Assembly: GCF_027625935.1 (NCBI RefSeq)
Contig: NZ_CP115300.1
Span: forward strand, 2,418,001-2,482,000
Length of the DNA: 64,000 nucleotides
Direction of reading: 5' to 3'
Source: Streptomyces camelliae
Lineage (GTDB): Bacteria > Actinomycetota > Actinomycetes > Streptomycetales > Streptomycetaceae
The translations under genes and the position numbers were made by a program. Below the pieces are notes generated by a model. That model was not told where the DNA came from and made no database searches. It saw only the letters and a list, made by a program, of their open reading frames with translations. This document shows, in pieces, positions 1 through 9,051 of this stretch (positions are counted from its first letter, which is position 1; every line of letters begins with the position of its first letter).

Positions 1-284
1 TGGCTGACGACGACACCGACTTCATCCCCGGCGACGGCCCCAGCAGCGGGATCTCCATCTCGCTCACCGCCGGCACCCTGCAGGCCATTCGTGAGCGGGT
101 CGGCAAGCGCGGCGTATCCGCCTACCTGGAGAAAGCCGCGCAACGGCAGATCGAGCGCGACAACCTGGACGAACTGATCGCCGACTTCGACGAGGCCAAC
201 GGCCCGGCCGATCCGGAGGCCGTGGCCGCCAAGCGGGCCAAGCTCACCGGCACCGCATCCTCCGGGACCGGGGCGGCTGCGTGA
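1..284 (+). CDS. Antitoxin of a PIN-domain toxin-antitoxin pair (5' end cut)
   Basis: An open frame of 93 complete codons enters at the window edge; the first two bases (TG) are probably the rest of an ATG or GTG, so only one base may be missing. The product is small and charged. It has a hydrophobic-patterned start (residues about 12-40, SISLTAGTLQAIRERVG) followed by an acidic helical tail, the usual build of VapB-like antitoxins: a DNA-binding head and a toxin-binding tail. Its TGA overlaps the GTG of the PIN-domain gene (GTGA, 281-284), so the two are translationally coupled. The antitoxin role is inferred mostly from this pairing; the DNA-binding fold was not identified. Confidence 0.7.
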   Translation, partial: ADDDTDFIPGDGPSSGISISLTAGTLQAIRERVGKRGVSAYLEKAAQRQIERDNLDELIADFDEANGPADPEAVAAKRAKLTGTASSGTGAAA

Positions 285-679
285 GCGGCGCCCTCGTCCT
301 GGACAGCGAGGGCCTGGCCAAGGCCGTGCAACGCGACCGCGAGGTCCACGAGTGGCTCACCGCCGCCCGCGACGCCGACCTCCCCGTCGTCACCTCCGCC
401 GCCGTGCTCGTCGAGGTGATCCACCCGAAGATCAACGAAGCCGCGCTGAAATGGACTCTGTCCCGGCTGCGGGTCAAGCCGGTCACCCAGGCCATCGCCC
501 AGTCCGCTGCCACCCTGCTACGCACGGCCGGGCTGCACGGCCACAAGTACGCCATCGACGCCATGCTCTGCGCCACAGCCCTCACTCACCCTGGCCGCAT
601 TACGATCTTGACCTCGGACGTCGAGGACGTCGCCATGCTCACCAAAGATCATGCCCGGGTCGCCACCGAGAAGGTCTGA
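281..679 (+). CDS. PIN-domain ribonuclease toxin (VapC-like)
   Basis: 132 aa, the usual length for VapC toxins. PIN domains are metal-dependent RNases that cut tRNA or rRNA in type II toxin-antitoxin systems. The acidic residues expected in the active site are present: D8 (LVLDSE), E45 (VLVEVIHP), D93 (YAIDAM) and D113 (LTSDVEDV). The GTG start overlaps the stop of the upstream antitoxin gene, so it was chosen over the later internal ATG. It converges on the kinase gene that ends at 879. The RNA target cannot be read from the sequence. Family assignment is secure; function as a toxin is inferred from the pairing. Confidence 0.85.
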   Translation: MSGALVLDSEGLAKAVQRDREVHEWLTAARDADLPVVTSAAVLVEVIHPKINEAALKWTLSRLRVKPVTQAIAQSAATLLRTAGLHGHKYAIDAMLCATALTHPGRITILTSDVEDVAMLTKDHARVATEKV

Positions 680-878
680 ATCTGGAGGGGTGGACCGCCC
701 TGTGCAGCGCCTTCTCGCCGACTGCTCGCTCGGCCACCCTCTCTATCAGCGCCCCCACGCCCAACTGCCGCCCATTGAGCGTCGACCGGCCGCGCCAGAC
801 ACAATGAAACAAGCGCGGTGAGCTGGTCAACGTCGTCATGACTTTTCACGCTGCTGTCCCCGGCAGCCGAACGTGCCG

Positions 879-3065
879 TCAGCGACCGATGTAGAGGAAT
901 CGCAAGTAGCACGCGAACGACAATCCACGCTGCCGGAGCTTGGCAGCCTCGACGGAGGCGCTCAGCGTCCCGTGGAGCGCGCTGTTCTGCTGGAGTGCGA
1001 CGGCGCGCCGGCTGAACTCCTGTCGCTGCTGTCGAGCCTGATCTCCCGCAAAGGTGTTCTCTCGTGTAAGGCGCTTCTGGTCGTCCTCCATTTGCTTCCG
1101 TACCTTCGCACGCGACGCATCAGTCTCGGACTCGACAGCCTTACGCTGAGCGGTGAGCTGGACCCGACGGTTGGCGACTCCCTGCTCGATCGACTGTCGC
1201 TCTGACGCATCGAGGGCTCTTGGCTGCCGGGCTTCAGCAGCAGCGACCAAGTCTCTGCGCCACACATCGAGGGCGATGGCCTTGGCCTCGCCGATGCCGT
1301 GGACGTCGACGACACGGCCGCTGCTCAGCACGAGCACGGCTCCGGTGCTGTTGTACTGGGTGTTCTGCACGGACCGGTAGCCCGTGAAGTCAGCTGCCGT
1401 ACGGATACCCTTGGCTGCCAGCCGCGCGGCGAGTTTCGGTCCGATGCCGTGCGGCGGGGCCTGAGCGATCAGCCGTCGGCCGAGCTGATCCCGCACGTAC
1501 GCGGACTGCTTGTCGGTAAGTGCCTTGGCCAGAGCTCTGCGGAGTTCTTCCGCGAGTCCGTCGATCTTCTTGTCTATGTCGCGCTGCTTGCGGACCTTGC
1601 GCTTCTCGACCTCTTTGAGCTCAGCGTGGTACCGGGCTGTGAGCTTGCCCTGGGCTCGCAGGTAGTCAGCGGCTCGCTTCGCCTCCGCTGCGTCGAACTT
1701 CGCCTGGTCCTTGCGCAGCTTCTCGGCGGCCTTGACCGGGTCATCCAGCTGCGCCAGTTCATTCGTCAGTTCTGCGAGGGCAGCCCGTGACTGTGCCCGC
1801 TCCGCGCGACGGCCTCTGGCGAACGCAGTGAGCGCGATGGCAACGAGAACGGGCACACCTGGCCCGATCGGTGGCGCCGAGAACCCCGCGACGAACATCA
1901 AGACCGTTGCGACCAGCATGAGCGGCCAGAGCACGGCTGTGGCGACATCCAGCAGTGTCCGCGTATGGAAGCCTTCGGGTGCAGTGACCGAGGGCGCGGT
2001 CGGCGTAGAAGTAGCCTGCGGAGAAACGTGGCCAGCCATCCATCCGGGCAGTGCACCTGTATCAGGGGCGGCCACTGTGCGACCGCCCGATACCGCTGAG
2101 GCAGTCGTCGCGGCGGCCCGTTGTCTGGGCACGGCTATGGCAAGCGGTGGTAGCACGTCCAACGGCTGGAAGGCCAAGGACCGCACATGGTCGGCGAGGC
2201 CGCTCACCGTGCGGTCAGGGTGGGCCAGTAGCGTTTGCAGTCTCGTGGAGCCGCCCGAAGTCTTGAAATCGTCCTCGGTGAGCAGCAGGAACTCACCGCT
2301 GGGCTCGTGCAGCCGATGCCACAGGGTCGGGTCGGAGGCAATTGCCTTGAGGGACAAGAAGATGACCCAAGCGGAGAACCGGTCCAGCGTAGCCCCGAAG
2401 TCATCATTCCCCCGCATGGGTGACTGGTAGTTGCGGTGTCCCCGCTCAGTGCCGCCCATGCCGGCCAAAGCCGGGACGTACATTCCGTCGTAGTCGACCA
2501 GACGCAACGTGTCATCGCTCGCGACGAGCAGATTGCCGTGCTGGAGGTCACCATGGGCTATCTCGTGGGTGGCCAGATCACGGGTCAGTGCCTCGAACCG
2601 GTCAGCCAGACGGTCGACGGCGAACCGGTGGGTGTGGTTGTCGTCGAGCCAGGAGGACAGGGTGACGGCCTCGACCCATTCCATCTTCAGGACCGGATAG
2701 CGATCCCTCCCGACGCTGATGGCGTCGGGCAGATACTCGAATCCGATATTCCACGGTTGCGAGAGTTCGGCCGGGTCCAGCTGCGCGAGTCGGGAGCTGA
2801 TGGCCTGGTAACGGCGTTCCTGGTCCGGGACGTGACGGGTGAAGCATTTGATCGCGTACCGCTGGCCTGAGGAGGGCGAGGTCAGCGAGAAGACGCTCGC
2901 GAAGGCGCCGGAGATGGCGCGAGGCAGACCGAGCTTGGTCAGTTCCGGCCGTGCGCCTTTGAGTTCGGGATGCTGGAAACACAGCTGCGTGTGTTGCAGC
3001 GCCTCCGCGTAATCGGCGCCGCTGGGAAACTGTCGCTGCGGACCAGTGGCCGATCCCACTTTCAC
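879..3065 (-). CDS. Membrane-anchored protein kinase with C-terminal helix-hairpin-helix region (TerY-P triad kinase)
   Basis: 728 aa from a GTG that overlaps the stop of the phosphatase gene (GTGA at 3062-3065). An in-frame extension to 3278 lies inside the phosphatase gene and was rejected. N-terminal kinase-like domain at about residues 50-260: K73 (YAIK), catalytic loop HGDLQHGN with D173 and N178, and DYDG with D191 in place of DFG. Two hydrophobic segments (about 372-395 and 400-417) are followed by a long charged coiled coil (about 421-530). Then come two helix-hairpin-helix-like motifs, PPHGIGPKLAARL (537-549) and VHGIGEAKAIAL (588-599), and another basic helical tail. Kinase-HhH proteins beside PP2C and vWA genes are known as the TerY-P triad of Ter-linked stress systems. 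Kinase activity and substrate are not shown here. Confidence 0.85.
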   Translation of the reverse strand: MKVGSATGPQRQFPSGADYAEALQHTQLCFQHPELKGARPELTKLGLPRAISGAFASVFSLTSPSSGQRYAIKCFTRHVPDQERRYQAISSRLAQLDPAELSQPWNIGFEYLPDAISVGRDRYPVLKMEWVEAVTLSSWLDDNHTHRFAVDRLADRFEALTRDLATHEIAHGDLQHGNLLVASDDTLRLVDYDGMYVPALAGMGGTERGHRNYQSPMRGNDDFGATLDRFSAWVIFLSLKAIASDPTLWHRLHEPSGEFLLLTEDDFKTSGGSTRLQTLLAHPDRTVSGLADHVRSLAFQPLDVLPPLAIAVPRQRAAATTASAVSGGRTVAAPDTGALPGWMAGHVSPQATSTPTAPSVTAPEGFHTRTLLDVATAVLWPLMLVATVLMFVAGFSAPPIGPGVPVLVAIALTAFARGRRAERAQSRAALAELTNELAQLDDPVKAAEKLRKDQAKFDAAEAKRAADYLRAQGKLTARYHAELKEVEKRKVRKQRDIDKKIDGLAEELRRALAKALTDKQSAYVRDQLGRRLIAQAPPHGIGPKLAARLAAKGIRTAADFTGYRSVQNTQYNSTGAVLVLSSGRVVDVHGIGEAKAIALDVWRRDLVAAAEARQPRALDASERQSIEQGVANRRVQLTAQRKAVESETDASRAKVRKQMEDDQKRLTRENTFAGDQARQQRQEFSRRAVALQQNSALHGTLSASVEAAKLRQRGLSFACYLRFLYIGR

Positions 3066-3910
3066 CGCCCCTCGAAATCGATCCGCACGAGCGCCACGTC
3101 GTCGTTGCGCAGTTGTCGGCGGTCCCGCAGACCGTTCAGCCAGTTCTTGAATCCGGCCAGGTCGTCGGGCCCGGCGAACTCCAGCAATTGGCCTACGGCG
3201 TCGTCCTGGTCCGGGACCGACAAAAGCCACGCGGCCAGGGCGTCGGTCATCAGGAGCAGCCGGTCGCCAGGCTGGCACCAGCCTTCGGTGAACCGCGTGC
3301 GGCGAGCCAGCAACGCCACGTCACGATTGCGGCTGCCGAAGAGGTCGGGAGTTGTGCCGAACTCCTCGACGGCCGCCACCGGAAACGCCTGTACCAGCCG
3401 GTCGTCGTGCAGGTGGAACAGGCAACTGTCCCCCAGGGCGGCAGCGCGCCATCGCCAGGCCGGTTCACTTGTGTCGGGGTGGGAATCGGAGTCCGGGTCG
3501 ACGCGCACCGTGAGCAGGGTCGCGTAGGCGCCCTCTGCGAGCTTGGTGTGCTCGTACCACTTCAACGGGCGCCCTTCCGCATGGCGCATCTGCGTGTACT
3601 GCACGAGCCAGGGATCCCACTGGGCCACCGCCGCCGCCGCGAACTCCTCGAAGGCGGTGCCGCCCGCCAGCAGGTCCGGCAGCGTCATGGCATGTTCGGC
3701 CGCCGCGCGGGACAGCAGGCGGGCCCAGTCCTTGGCCAGTGCGCTCTCCGTCGCACCGTCGCAGACGCCTGCGGTGAGCGGCTCCTGCAACATGTAGTCG
3801 TGTGGACGGCCGGGAAGCACAGCGACGGCGTCTTCGCATTCCGCCGCCGTGCTTCCGTGCTTAGGGGCTACGAGGTGCGTGACGTACACACATGAGGTGG
3901 AAGTCGTCAC
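3062..3910 (-). CDS. PP2C-type serine/threonine phosphatase of the TerY-P triad
   Basis: 282 aa from a GTG overlapping the TGA of the vWA gene; the longer frame to 4291 is a shadow of that gene. PP2C-type metal-binding acids are visible: ECED near residue 25, VCDGATES near 50, LGDSCLFHL around 170, LMTDALAAWLL around 230 and RNDDVALV near the C-terminus. The protein should reverse phosphorylation by the adjacent kinase or act on the vWA partner. It overlaps both neighbours by 3-4 bases (vWA upstream, kinase downstream), so the three are translated as a unit. The family is clear; the specific substrate is unknown. Confidence 0.85.
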   Translation of the reverse strand: MTTSTSCVYVTHLVAPKHGSTAAECEDAVAVLPGRPHDYMLQEPLTAGVCDGATESALAKDWARLLSRAAAEHAMTLPDLLAGGTAFEEFAAAAVAQWDPWLVQYTQMRHAEGRPLKWYEHTKLAEGAYATLLTVRVDPDSDSHPDTSEPAWRWRAAALGDSCLFHLHDDRLVQAFPVAAVEEFGTTPDLFGSRNRDVALLARRTRFTEGWCQPGDRLLLMTDALAAWLLSVPDQDDAVGQLLEFAGPDDLAGFKNWLNGLRDRRQLRNDDVALVRIDFEGR

Positions 3911-4743
3911 CGCAGTTCGGTGGCTCGGGTGCCGATGTCGAGGAACTGCACGACCGTGGTGATGTCCGCGTTGTATACGAAGCCACGGGTGGTCTCGCTG
4001 ACCCGCTGCCCCTGCGAGGCGGCGTACGAACGCATGTGGCTGGGCAGCGGACTCGACATGGCGAACAGTGTCTGGGCGTAGCTGTCCGGGAGGCCGTCGG
4101 CCGTGTCGGGGAAAGCGGTGGGGGTTCCGCCTGCGGCAGACACATGCAGATTGAACAGCAGCGCCGCTCCGTCGGCCGTAGCGTGCGCGGTGATGGCCTC
4201 GGCGGCCGTGGTGGGGTCGCCGTCGGTCGACTCGCCGTCCGTGAGGTTGATGACGATGGGCGGGAAGCTGGCCGGGTAGCGCTCGGTCCACGCCGCGACG
4301 AGGCTCTCAGCGTACTGAAGCGCGCGGTTCATCGGGGTCCCGCCGTGGGCGACCGGGTCCATCCACAGCGGGAAGTTGACCACGGTCTCCACCAGGCCGC
4401 CGGCACCGTCAGGCACCTTCTTGCTTCGCTCGTCGACGCGGGCCGGATTGTCCGCCACCTCACTGAGAGGGACGATGTCCCGGCCGGCGAGCGAACCCGC
4501 GAACGCCGAGCCGACGGTGGCGCCGTAACCGACGACCGCGACGTGGAAGTAGTCGCGTACGCCTTCTTCCTTTGCGCACTTGACCGAGAGTTCAGTGAGG
4601 AGTCGGTTGATGGCGTCGGCAACGACATCAGCCTTCTGCTGGGGAACCTCTCCACCGATGGGATCGCTCATGGAGGTTGACTGATCGACGAGGAAGATGA
4701 TGCTCGTCGGATTGCTGCGGCTGATCTCTGCCGTATACGGCAC
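3907..4743 (-). CDS. vWA-domain protein, TerY-like
   Basis: 278 aa from a GTG with a good ribosome site (AGGAGC about 5 bases upstream). A von Willebrand factor A domain fills the protein. Its metal-ion-dependent adhesion site is complete: DQSTS (D20, S22, S24), T136 in GGTPM and D169 in LTDGES. TerY-type vWA proteins are cytosolic scaffolds that bind partners through a divalent metal, and in the TerY-P triad they are encoded with a PP2C phosphatase and a kinase, exactly the arrangement here (vWA, then PP2C, then kinase). The 183-base gap to the helicase gene upstream contains a hairpin, so this triad may be a semi-independent transcription unit. No signal peptide is seen. Confidence 0.85.
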   Translation of the reverse strand: MPYTAEISRSNPTSIIFLVDQSTSMSDPIGGEVPQQKADVVADAINRLLTELSVKCAKEEGVRDYFHVAVVGYGATVGSAFAGSLAGRDIVPLSEVADNPARVDERSKKVPDGAGGLVETVVNFPLWMDPVAHGGTPMNRALQYAESLVAAWTERYPASFPPIVINLTDGESTDGDPTTAAEAITAHATADGAALLFNLHVSAAGGTPTAFPDTADGLPDSYAQTLFAMSSPLPSHMRSYAASQGQRVSETTRGFVYNADITTVVQFLDIGTRATELR

Positions 4744-4805
4744 GTTGGGCTCCTGGCGGACTGTGTAGAAGTCGGTCGTCGGAGAAGCTCGTGGGGCATT
4801 GCTGA

Positions 4806-4824
4806 CGTGCCGGTCACCGGCACG
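4806..4824. other. Hairpin between the helicase gene and the vWA-PP2C-kinase triad
   Basis: A perfect 8-bp stem (CGTGCCGG / CCGGCACG) with a 3-base loop lies in the 183-base gap downstream of the helicase stop at 4927 and 63 bases upstream of the vWA start. It has no T-tract, so it may be a weak terminator, an mRNA-stabilising stem or a regulator site; it is the only visible break in the minus-strand array. Confidence 0.4.
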
Positions 4825-4926
4825 CAGGCCAAATCACCGAGATCCCCCCGGACTTATGGTAATGCGAGGACCTTGGCGTTTGGGGCGCATTCAATGCCCT
4901 CGACCAGATCCTGTGCTTCGGCATCC

Positions 4927-7900
4927 TCACCGGTCATCGAGCCGCGCTGTCACTCGCTCCGCTCGATCGGCCCACACATGCCAGGCAGGCAGCCGCACGC
5001 CGTTCGGCAGCAGGGCCGTGTGGCTGAGGGCGAGCCTCAAGTGGCGTGCGTCCTCCATGTCTGAGGGCGCCCCGTGGTCCAGCCGGACCTGTGCAGCGCC
5101 CGTGCCTCGGCGGACGTCGAAGTCGTAGGGGTAGCCGTCAACCGTGACGTTCCTGTCGAGCAGGACACCGGAAATCGCGTCCGTCAGCATGAGTTGAAGC
5201 CGGTCGCCAACAAGTTCGTCCTGCTGCCCGGAGTTTGTAGCGAGCGAAGGCAGTGGAGCTTTGGCCTCAGCCGCGTCCAGCAGTGCATGCGGCATGCCCG
5301 CCCGAACCGACCAGAAGTCGCGGTCGCCGAACACGATGAGATGCGAACGGGCGCGGGTGACGGCCACGTTCCACAGATTGACCTCGCGGCAGAGCCAGTT
5401 GACCGCGCTGGGGCGCATTCTCGCACCCGCGACCAAGGACAACAGGATCACGTCCTGCTGTCCTCCCTGGAACGTGTGCACCGTGCCGACCCGTACGCGC
5501 TTCTCGTGCTTCCAGCGCTCGGCGATCAGATCTTTCTGGGCACGGAAAGGAGTGACCACCCCCACCGTCGAACCTTCAGGCAGCCGCATCAGCAACCGCT
5601 CCACGGAAAGATGAACGCGCTCTGCCTCCTCCTCGTTCATCCACGACCCGTTGCTGCCTCTGCGCGCCGTTCCCACCACATCGAGCCACTGCACCGCCTC
5701 GACTCCGTCGAGGCGTCGCAAAGACCACGGTTCGGTGAGGACGGTCAGCCGGTCACCGTAACAATGCCGATTGGAAATGCCGACGATGTCCGGATGACAG
5801 CGGAAGTGCTCGTCCAGCAGCAGGGTTTCCCCTGCCGCGCGGGCAGCCGCGTGGAACGCGGAGTAGCGGCGGTGCTCGAACCGGTGCTCGTCAAGCCAGC
5901 TCGCCCGCAGCCCCGCCCCACGGTGTGCCTCCGCCTCCTGCCGGGGCTGAAGTGTCGTGATGTGCTGCAACTGCATGGGATCCCCGATCACGAGGGCCCG
6001 CCGTGCGCGGAAGAGCAGAGGCAGCACATCCGGCGTGGAGCACTGGCTCGCCTCATCGACGATGACCAGGTCGAAGAGGGCGGCGCGGTCCCGGAACCGT
6101 CGTGGGGACCTCGCGGTGACGGCCCAGCCGGACACTTGCGGCAGGATCCGCTCCAAGGACGACCACTGCCGCGGTGATCGTGACTTCACGGCGTCGATGC
6201 GGTCGTGTATGGCCGCACGTGCGGTCATTGCCTGCTCCGCCACCGAAGCCTGCAGCAGTGCTGCCGACGTCTCTCGAACCTGTCGATCGGTCTCCCGGAG
6301 CATCATGAGAAGTTCGGCGTCGTCCGGTGCCGCATCGGCTTCGGTGCTCTTCCGTCGCCAGGCGGCTTCGGCTTCCGCGAAAGACAGCAGGTCGGCGAAG
6401 TCTTGGCGCCCTGCAACCTGTACGGGCAGCGGGGCGAGAGCGCGCAGGCATCGGCCCCGCAGCCAACCTCCGAAGATCCCGAGGCGGACCGCCGTGCGAG
6501 CCCGGCGCAGCCACCGGCCGAGGGAAACATCGTCGCCCAGAGCGGCGGCAAGCGTCCGAGGGTCGCCATGGTGTCGTTCGGCGTAGGAGAAGCGCAGCCG
6601 GCCGAGGGCGGCCAGCTCTCGTTCCCGACGGGCGACCAGCGCGAGTTGACGACGTAGCGCCTCCTGCCCCCGAAGGTGGTTCCGCAGTTCACCGCGGTAC
6701 ATCTGGGAAGACTGGTGAGGCCGGACGCTGCGGGTGAGCTGCTCCAGCGTCCGCAACTCATGCTCGACGGCCGTCTGATTGCCCGTCCGTACGAGAAGTC
6801 CCGGAGCCAGGGCTTCACAACGCTCCCAGACCTCGTCCACCGCCTTGTTGTTGGTCGAGGCGACGAGCACGGTCTGGCCGGCCGCTCTGGCCGTGGCGAC
6901 CGCGTTGACGATGAGCTGGCTCTTCCCGGTGCCAGGCGGCCCGGTGGCAACCGTGAGCTTGCGGACCATGGCAGCCCGGATGACCGCTCGCTGTCCTTCG
7001 TTCAGTTCCAGGGGAGCGACAACCTGTACCTCTTGCTCGGCGCTCTCGTCCGCTCCTGATGCCGCCGGCGCAGTAAATGCTCCGAGCGCGGTGCCTGCGA
7101 ACTGCCCCACGCTCTTTTGCAGCGTTCTGTAGTCCTTCATCAGCTGTGCGGTGGCCGCGGTGTCCGGCCGTGCGGCGAAGACGACCGCCACATTGCGGAC
7201 GCCCTCATGCGCGGCGTACAGCGAGCTGCCGTCACCGAGCGATCCGGGATCGAGGTGCTCCGTGTCGGGCAGTCCCAGCTCCTGCAGCAGACTGCGCAGG
7301 TCACGGACCATGTCCTCACGAAATCCCGGCCGCCAGTTGGGCTGGTAGGCGGCGAGCAGTTCTTTGCCCTCGTCCTTGCCCAGCCGGTCGAGGACGAGTT
7401 TGGGATGCAGGGCGATCGGTCCTGTGGGTGTGACCATGCTGCGTCCCTGCGGACCGCGTTCGATCTCGATCTGACGCATGGCGAGCGGCGCGCACACCTG
7501 CCGCTTGCCGTCGTAGAGGACGGCGACGGGGTATCCGTACCAGAGGTCGGCGCCATCCTTGAGGGCACGCTCGGCGAGGTCCACGACACGTTCCGGCGCT
7601 TGAACCGTGGTTTCCGTGCCGGAGAGCAGGACTTCCTCCCCGGCTGGCCAGACCGCGCGTGGAGGATCGCTTCCCACCAGTGGCAGCAGTTCGTCGGTGG
7701 CGTTCTCCGCCTCCAGACAGTGCTGGTAGTACGTCAGCAACTGTGCCCATTCGACGTCAGTGAAGGCGGAGTCGTCGTGTACCGCCTGGGTGGCCTTGAC
7801 TGGTGCCGGAGTCACCCCACCGGCTCCGTCGGCCACTGCGGTGTGCCCGGCAGGCAGCGGCTTGAGGGCGGGTATCTGACGGCCGACGGCGGCACGGGCG

Positions 7901-8620
7901 AGATAGATGTCGCCGGTCACGTGAAGACTGGACTGGGTCGGCGTCTGCCGGCGTCCGTCGGCTGCTTTCTGCAGGTCACGGCTGATGTGCCGAAACAGAT
8001 CGTTCGCGGAGACCTGTCCGTCGCCGTCCAAGTCCGCCTGTCCGGAGTGCAGACCTTCGACGATCGCCCTGGTGAACTGCGAGGGTTGATCCGCATCAGT
8101 GGTGAATGCTTGCTCCCAGTGCTGTGACGCGGTGATGACGTGCACTCCACCGGCCTCGACGACCGGTGCAGTGGCCGACTGTGAAGCCCCCTTGCTGCGG
8201 AAGCCCTGCGCTGCCGCTGAAACAGCAGTCGAGCAACAGGACTTTACGGCGAGCCGCACATTTCTCCAACTGGTCGGTCACGAAAGAGGCGTCGAGGGCG
8301 GTCTGCTGTATCCGATCGGCCTCGGTGTCCGTGGTGACGTAGTACAGCTGGCCGTCTTCACGGTCGTACGCCCCGTGACCGCTGAGATAGAGCACGACCA
8401 GTTCGTCAGGCTCGCGTTCCCTCAGAAACCGTTCGACGGCCTGCTTGATCGCCGCCTTCGACGAGTCCTCGACCCGAACGCACGCCTCGTACCCTCCGAC
8501 CGCCGGCATCTCCAGCACCTGACTCAGGTAGTGAACGTCTGCGCGCACGGAGGGCAGAGCGGGGAAGGCTACGTCCGCATAGGCGGCGGTGCCCACGAGT
8601 AAGGCATGTTTGCGGCTCAT
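4927..8620 (-). pseudogene. Caspase-like peptidase fused to superfamily-1 (UvrD/DNA2-type) helicase; frame shifted near 8,210
   Basis: Annotated as one gene with a frameshift. From ATG 8620 (ATGA overlap with the EACC1-like gene) the first frame encodes a caspase fold: MSRKHALLVG start, catalytic H82 in LSGHG, and C133 in LLLDCCFSG. It then leaves homology and stops at 8096. From about 8,210 the rest of the fold continues in another frame (AAQGFRSKGAS, VHVITAS) with an EF-hand-like loop DLDGDGQVSANDLF. A linker region follows, then an SF1 helicase: Walker A GPPGTGKS (near 6,940), IVDEASQ, DEHFRCHPD, VVTPFRAQ, TVHTFQGGQQ and NVAVTRAR. About 100 residues of unknown fold end the protein. Caspase-helicase fusions are typical effector/NTPase proteins of bacterial conflict systems. 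The shift may be sequencing error, inactivation or programmed frameshifting; either half alone lacks a complete peptidase. Confidence 0.8.
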
Positions 8621-9012
8621 CGGTCGTCTCCCGAACCGGTCTCCGGCCTGTCGCCCTGGCCGTCCCGCAGTGCCTTCACCTCGCGCCCGGACACTCCGCC
8701 CTTGAACTCCGTGACCGTTCCGTCGGAATGCACCACGCGCACGCTGCGGCTCTTCCGGACCTCGACCCACGCCTTGATGGCGGTCCTCGCCAGCGCGAGG
8801 GTGCCTGTGGTGAGGATGAGCACGACCTCCGGGGTCAGCAGTGCCGGCCATTTCGCACCCTCCGTACCTCGCGGCGCCTCAGGCGGGGCAAAGCGCACTT
8901 CTGCGCCGTCCAGCCGGTTCAGCACCTCACGGAGCTCCTTCGCTTCGAGCTCCGCATGTCGCGGGTCGGCGCCGAACACCTGGATGCGCGCGGACTCGAT
9001 CTCGTCGGACAT
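8617..9012 (-). CDS. EACC1-like effector-associated adaptor
   Basis: 131 aa. The ATG at 9012 was chosen over an ATG 27 bases upstream because GAGGGG lies 4-5 bases before it. Layout: N-terminal alpha/beta region (ESARIQVFGADP, then ELREVLNRL), a proline-containing loop, a hydrophobic helix at about residues 57-78, a basic stretch, and a terminal beta-hairpin VRVVHSDGTVTEF. This matches my recollection of the 'effector-associated constant component' (EACC1) family described with caspase- and trypsin-like peptidases in actinobacterial conflict systems. Its TGA overlaps the caspase ATG (ATGA), which supports a physical partnership. The family call rests on pattern and context, not on a search. 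Confidence 0.65.
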   Translation of the reverse strand: MSDEIESARIQVFGADPRHAELEAKELREVLNRLDGAEVRFAPPEAPRGTEGAKWPALLTPEVVLILTTGTLALARTAIKAWVEVRKSRSVRVVHSDGTVTEFKGGVSGREVKALRDGQGDRPETGSGDDR

Positions 9013-9051
9013 CTTTCCCCTCGCACTGCTGACTTGCATGTAATGAAAGAG

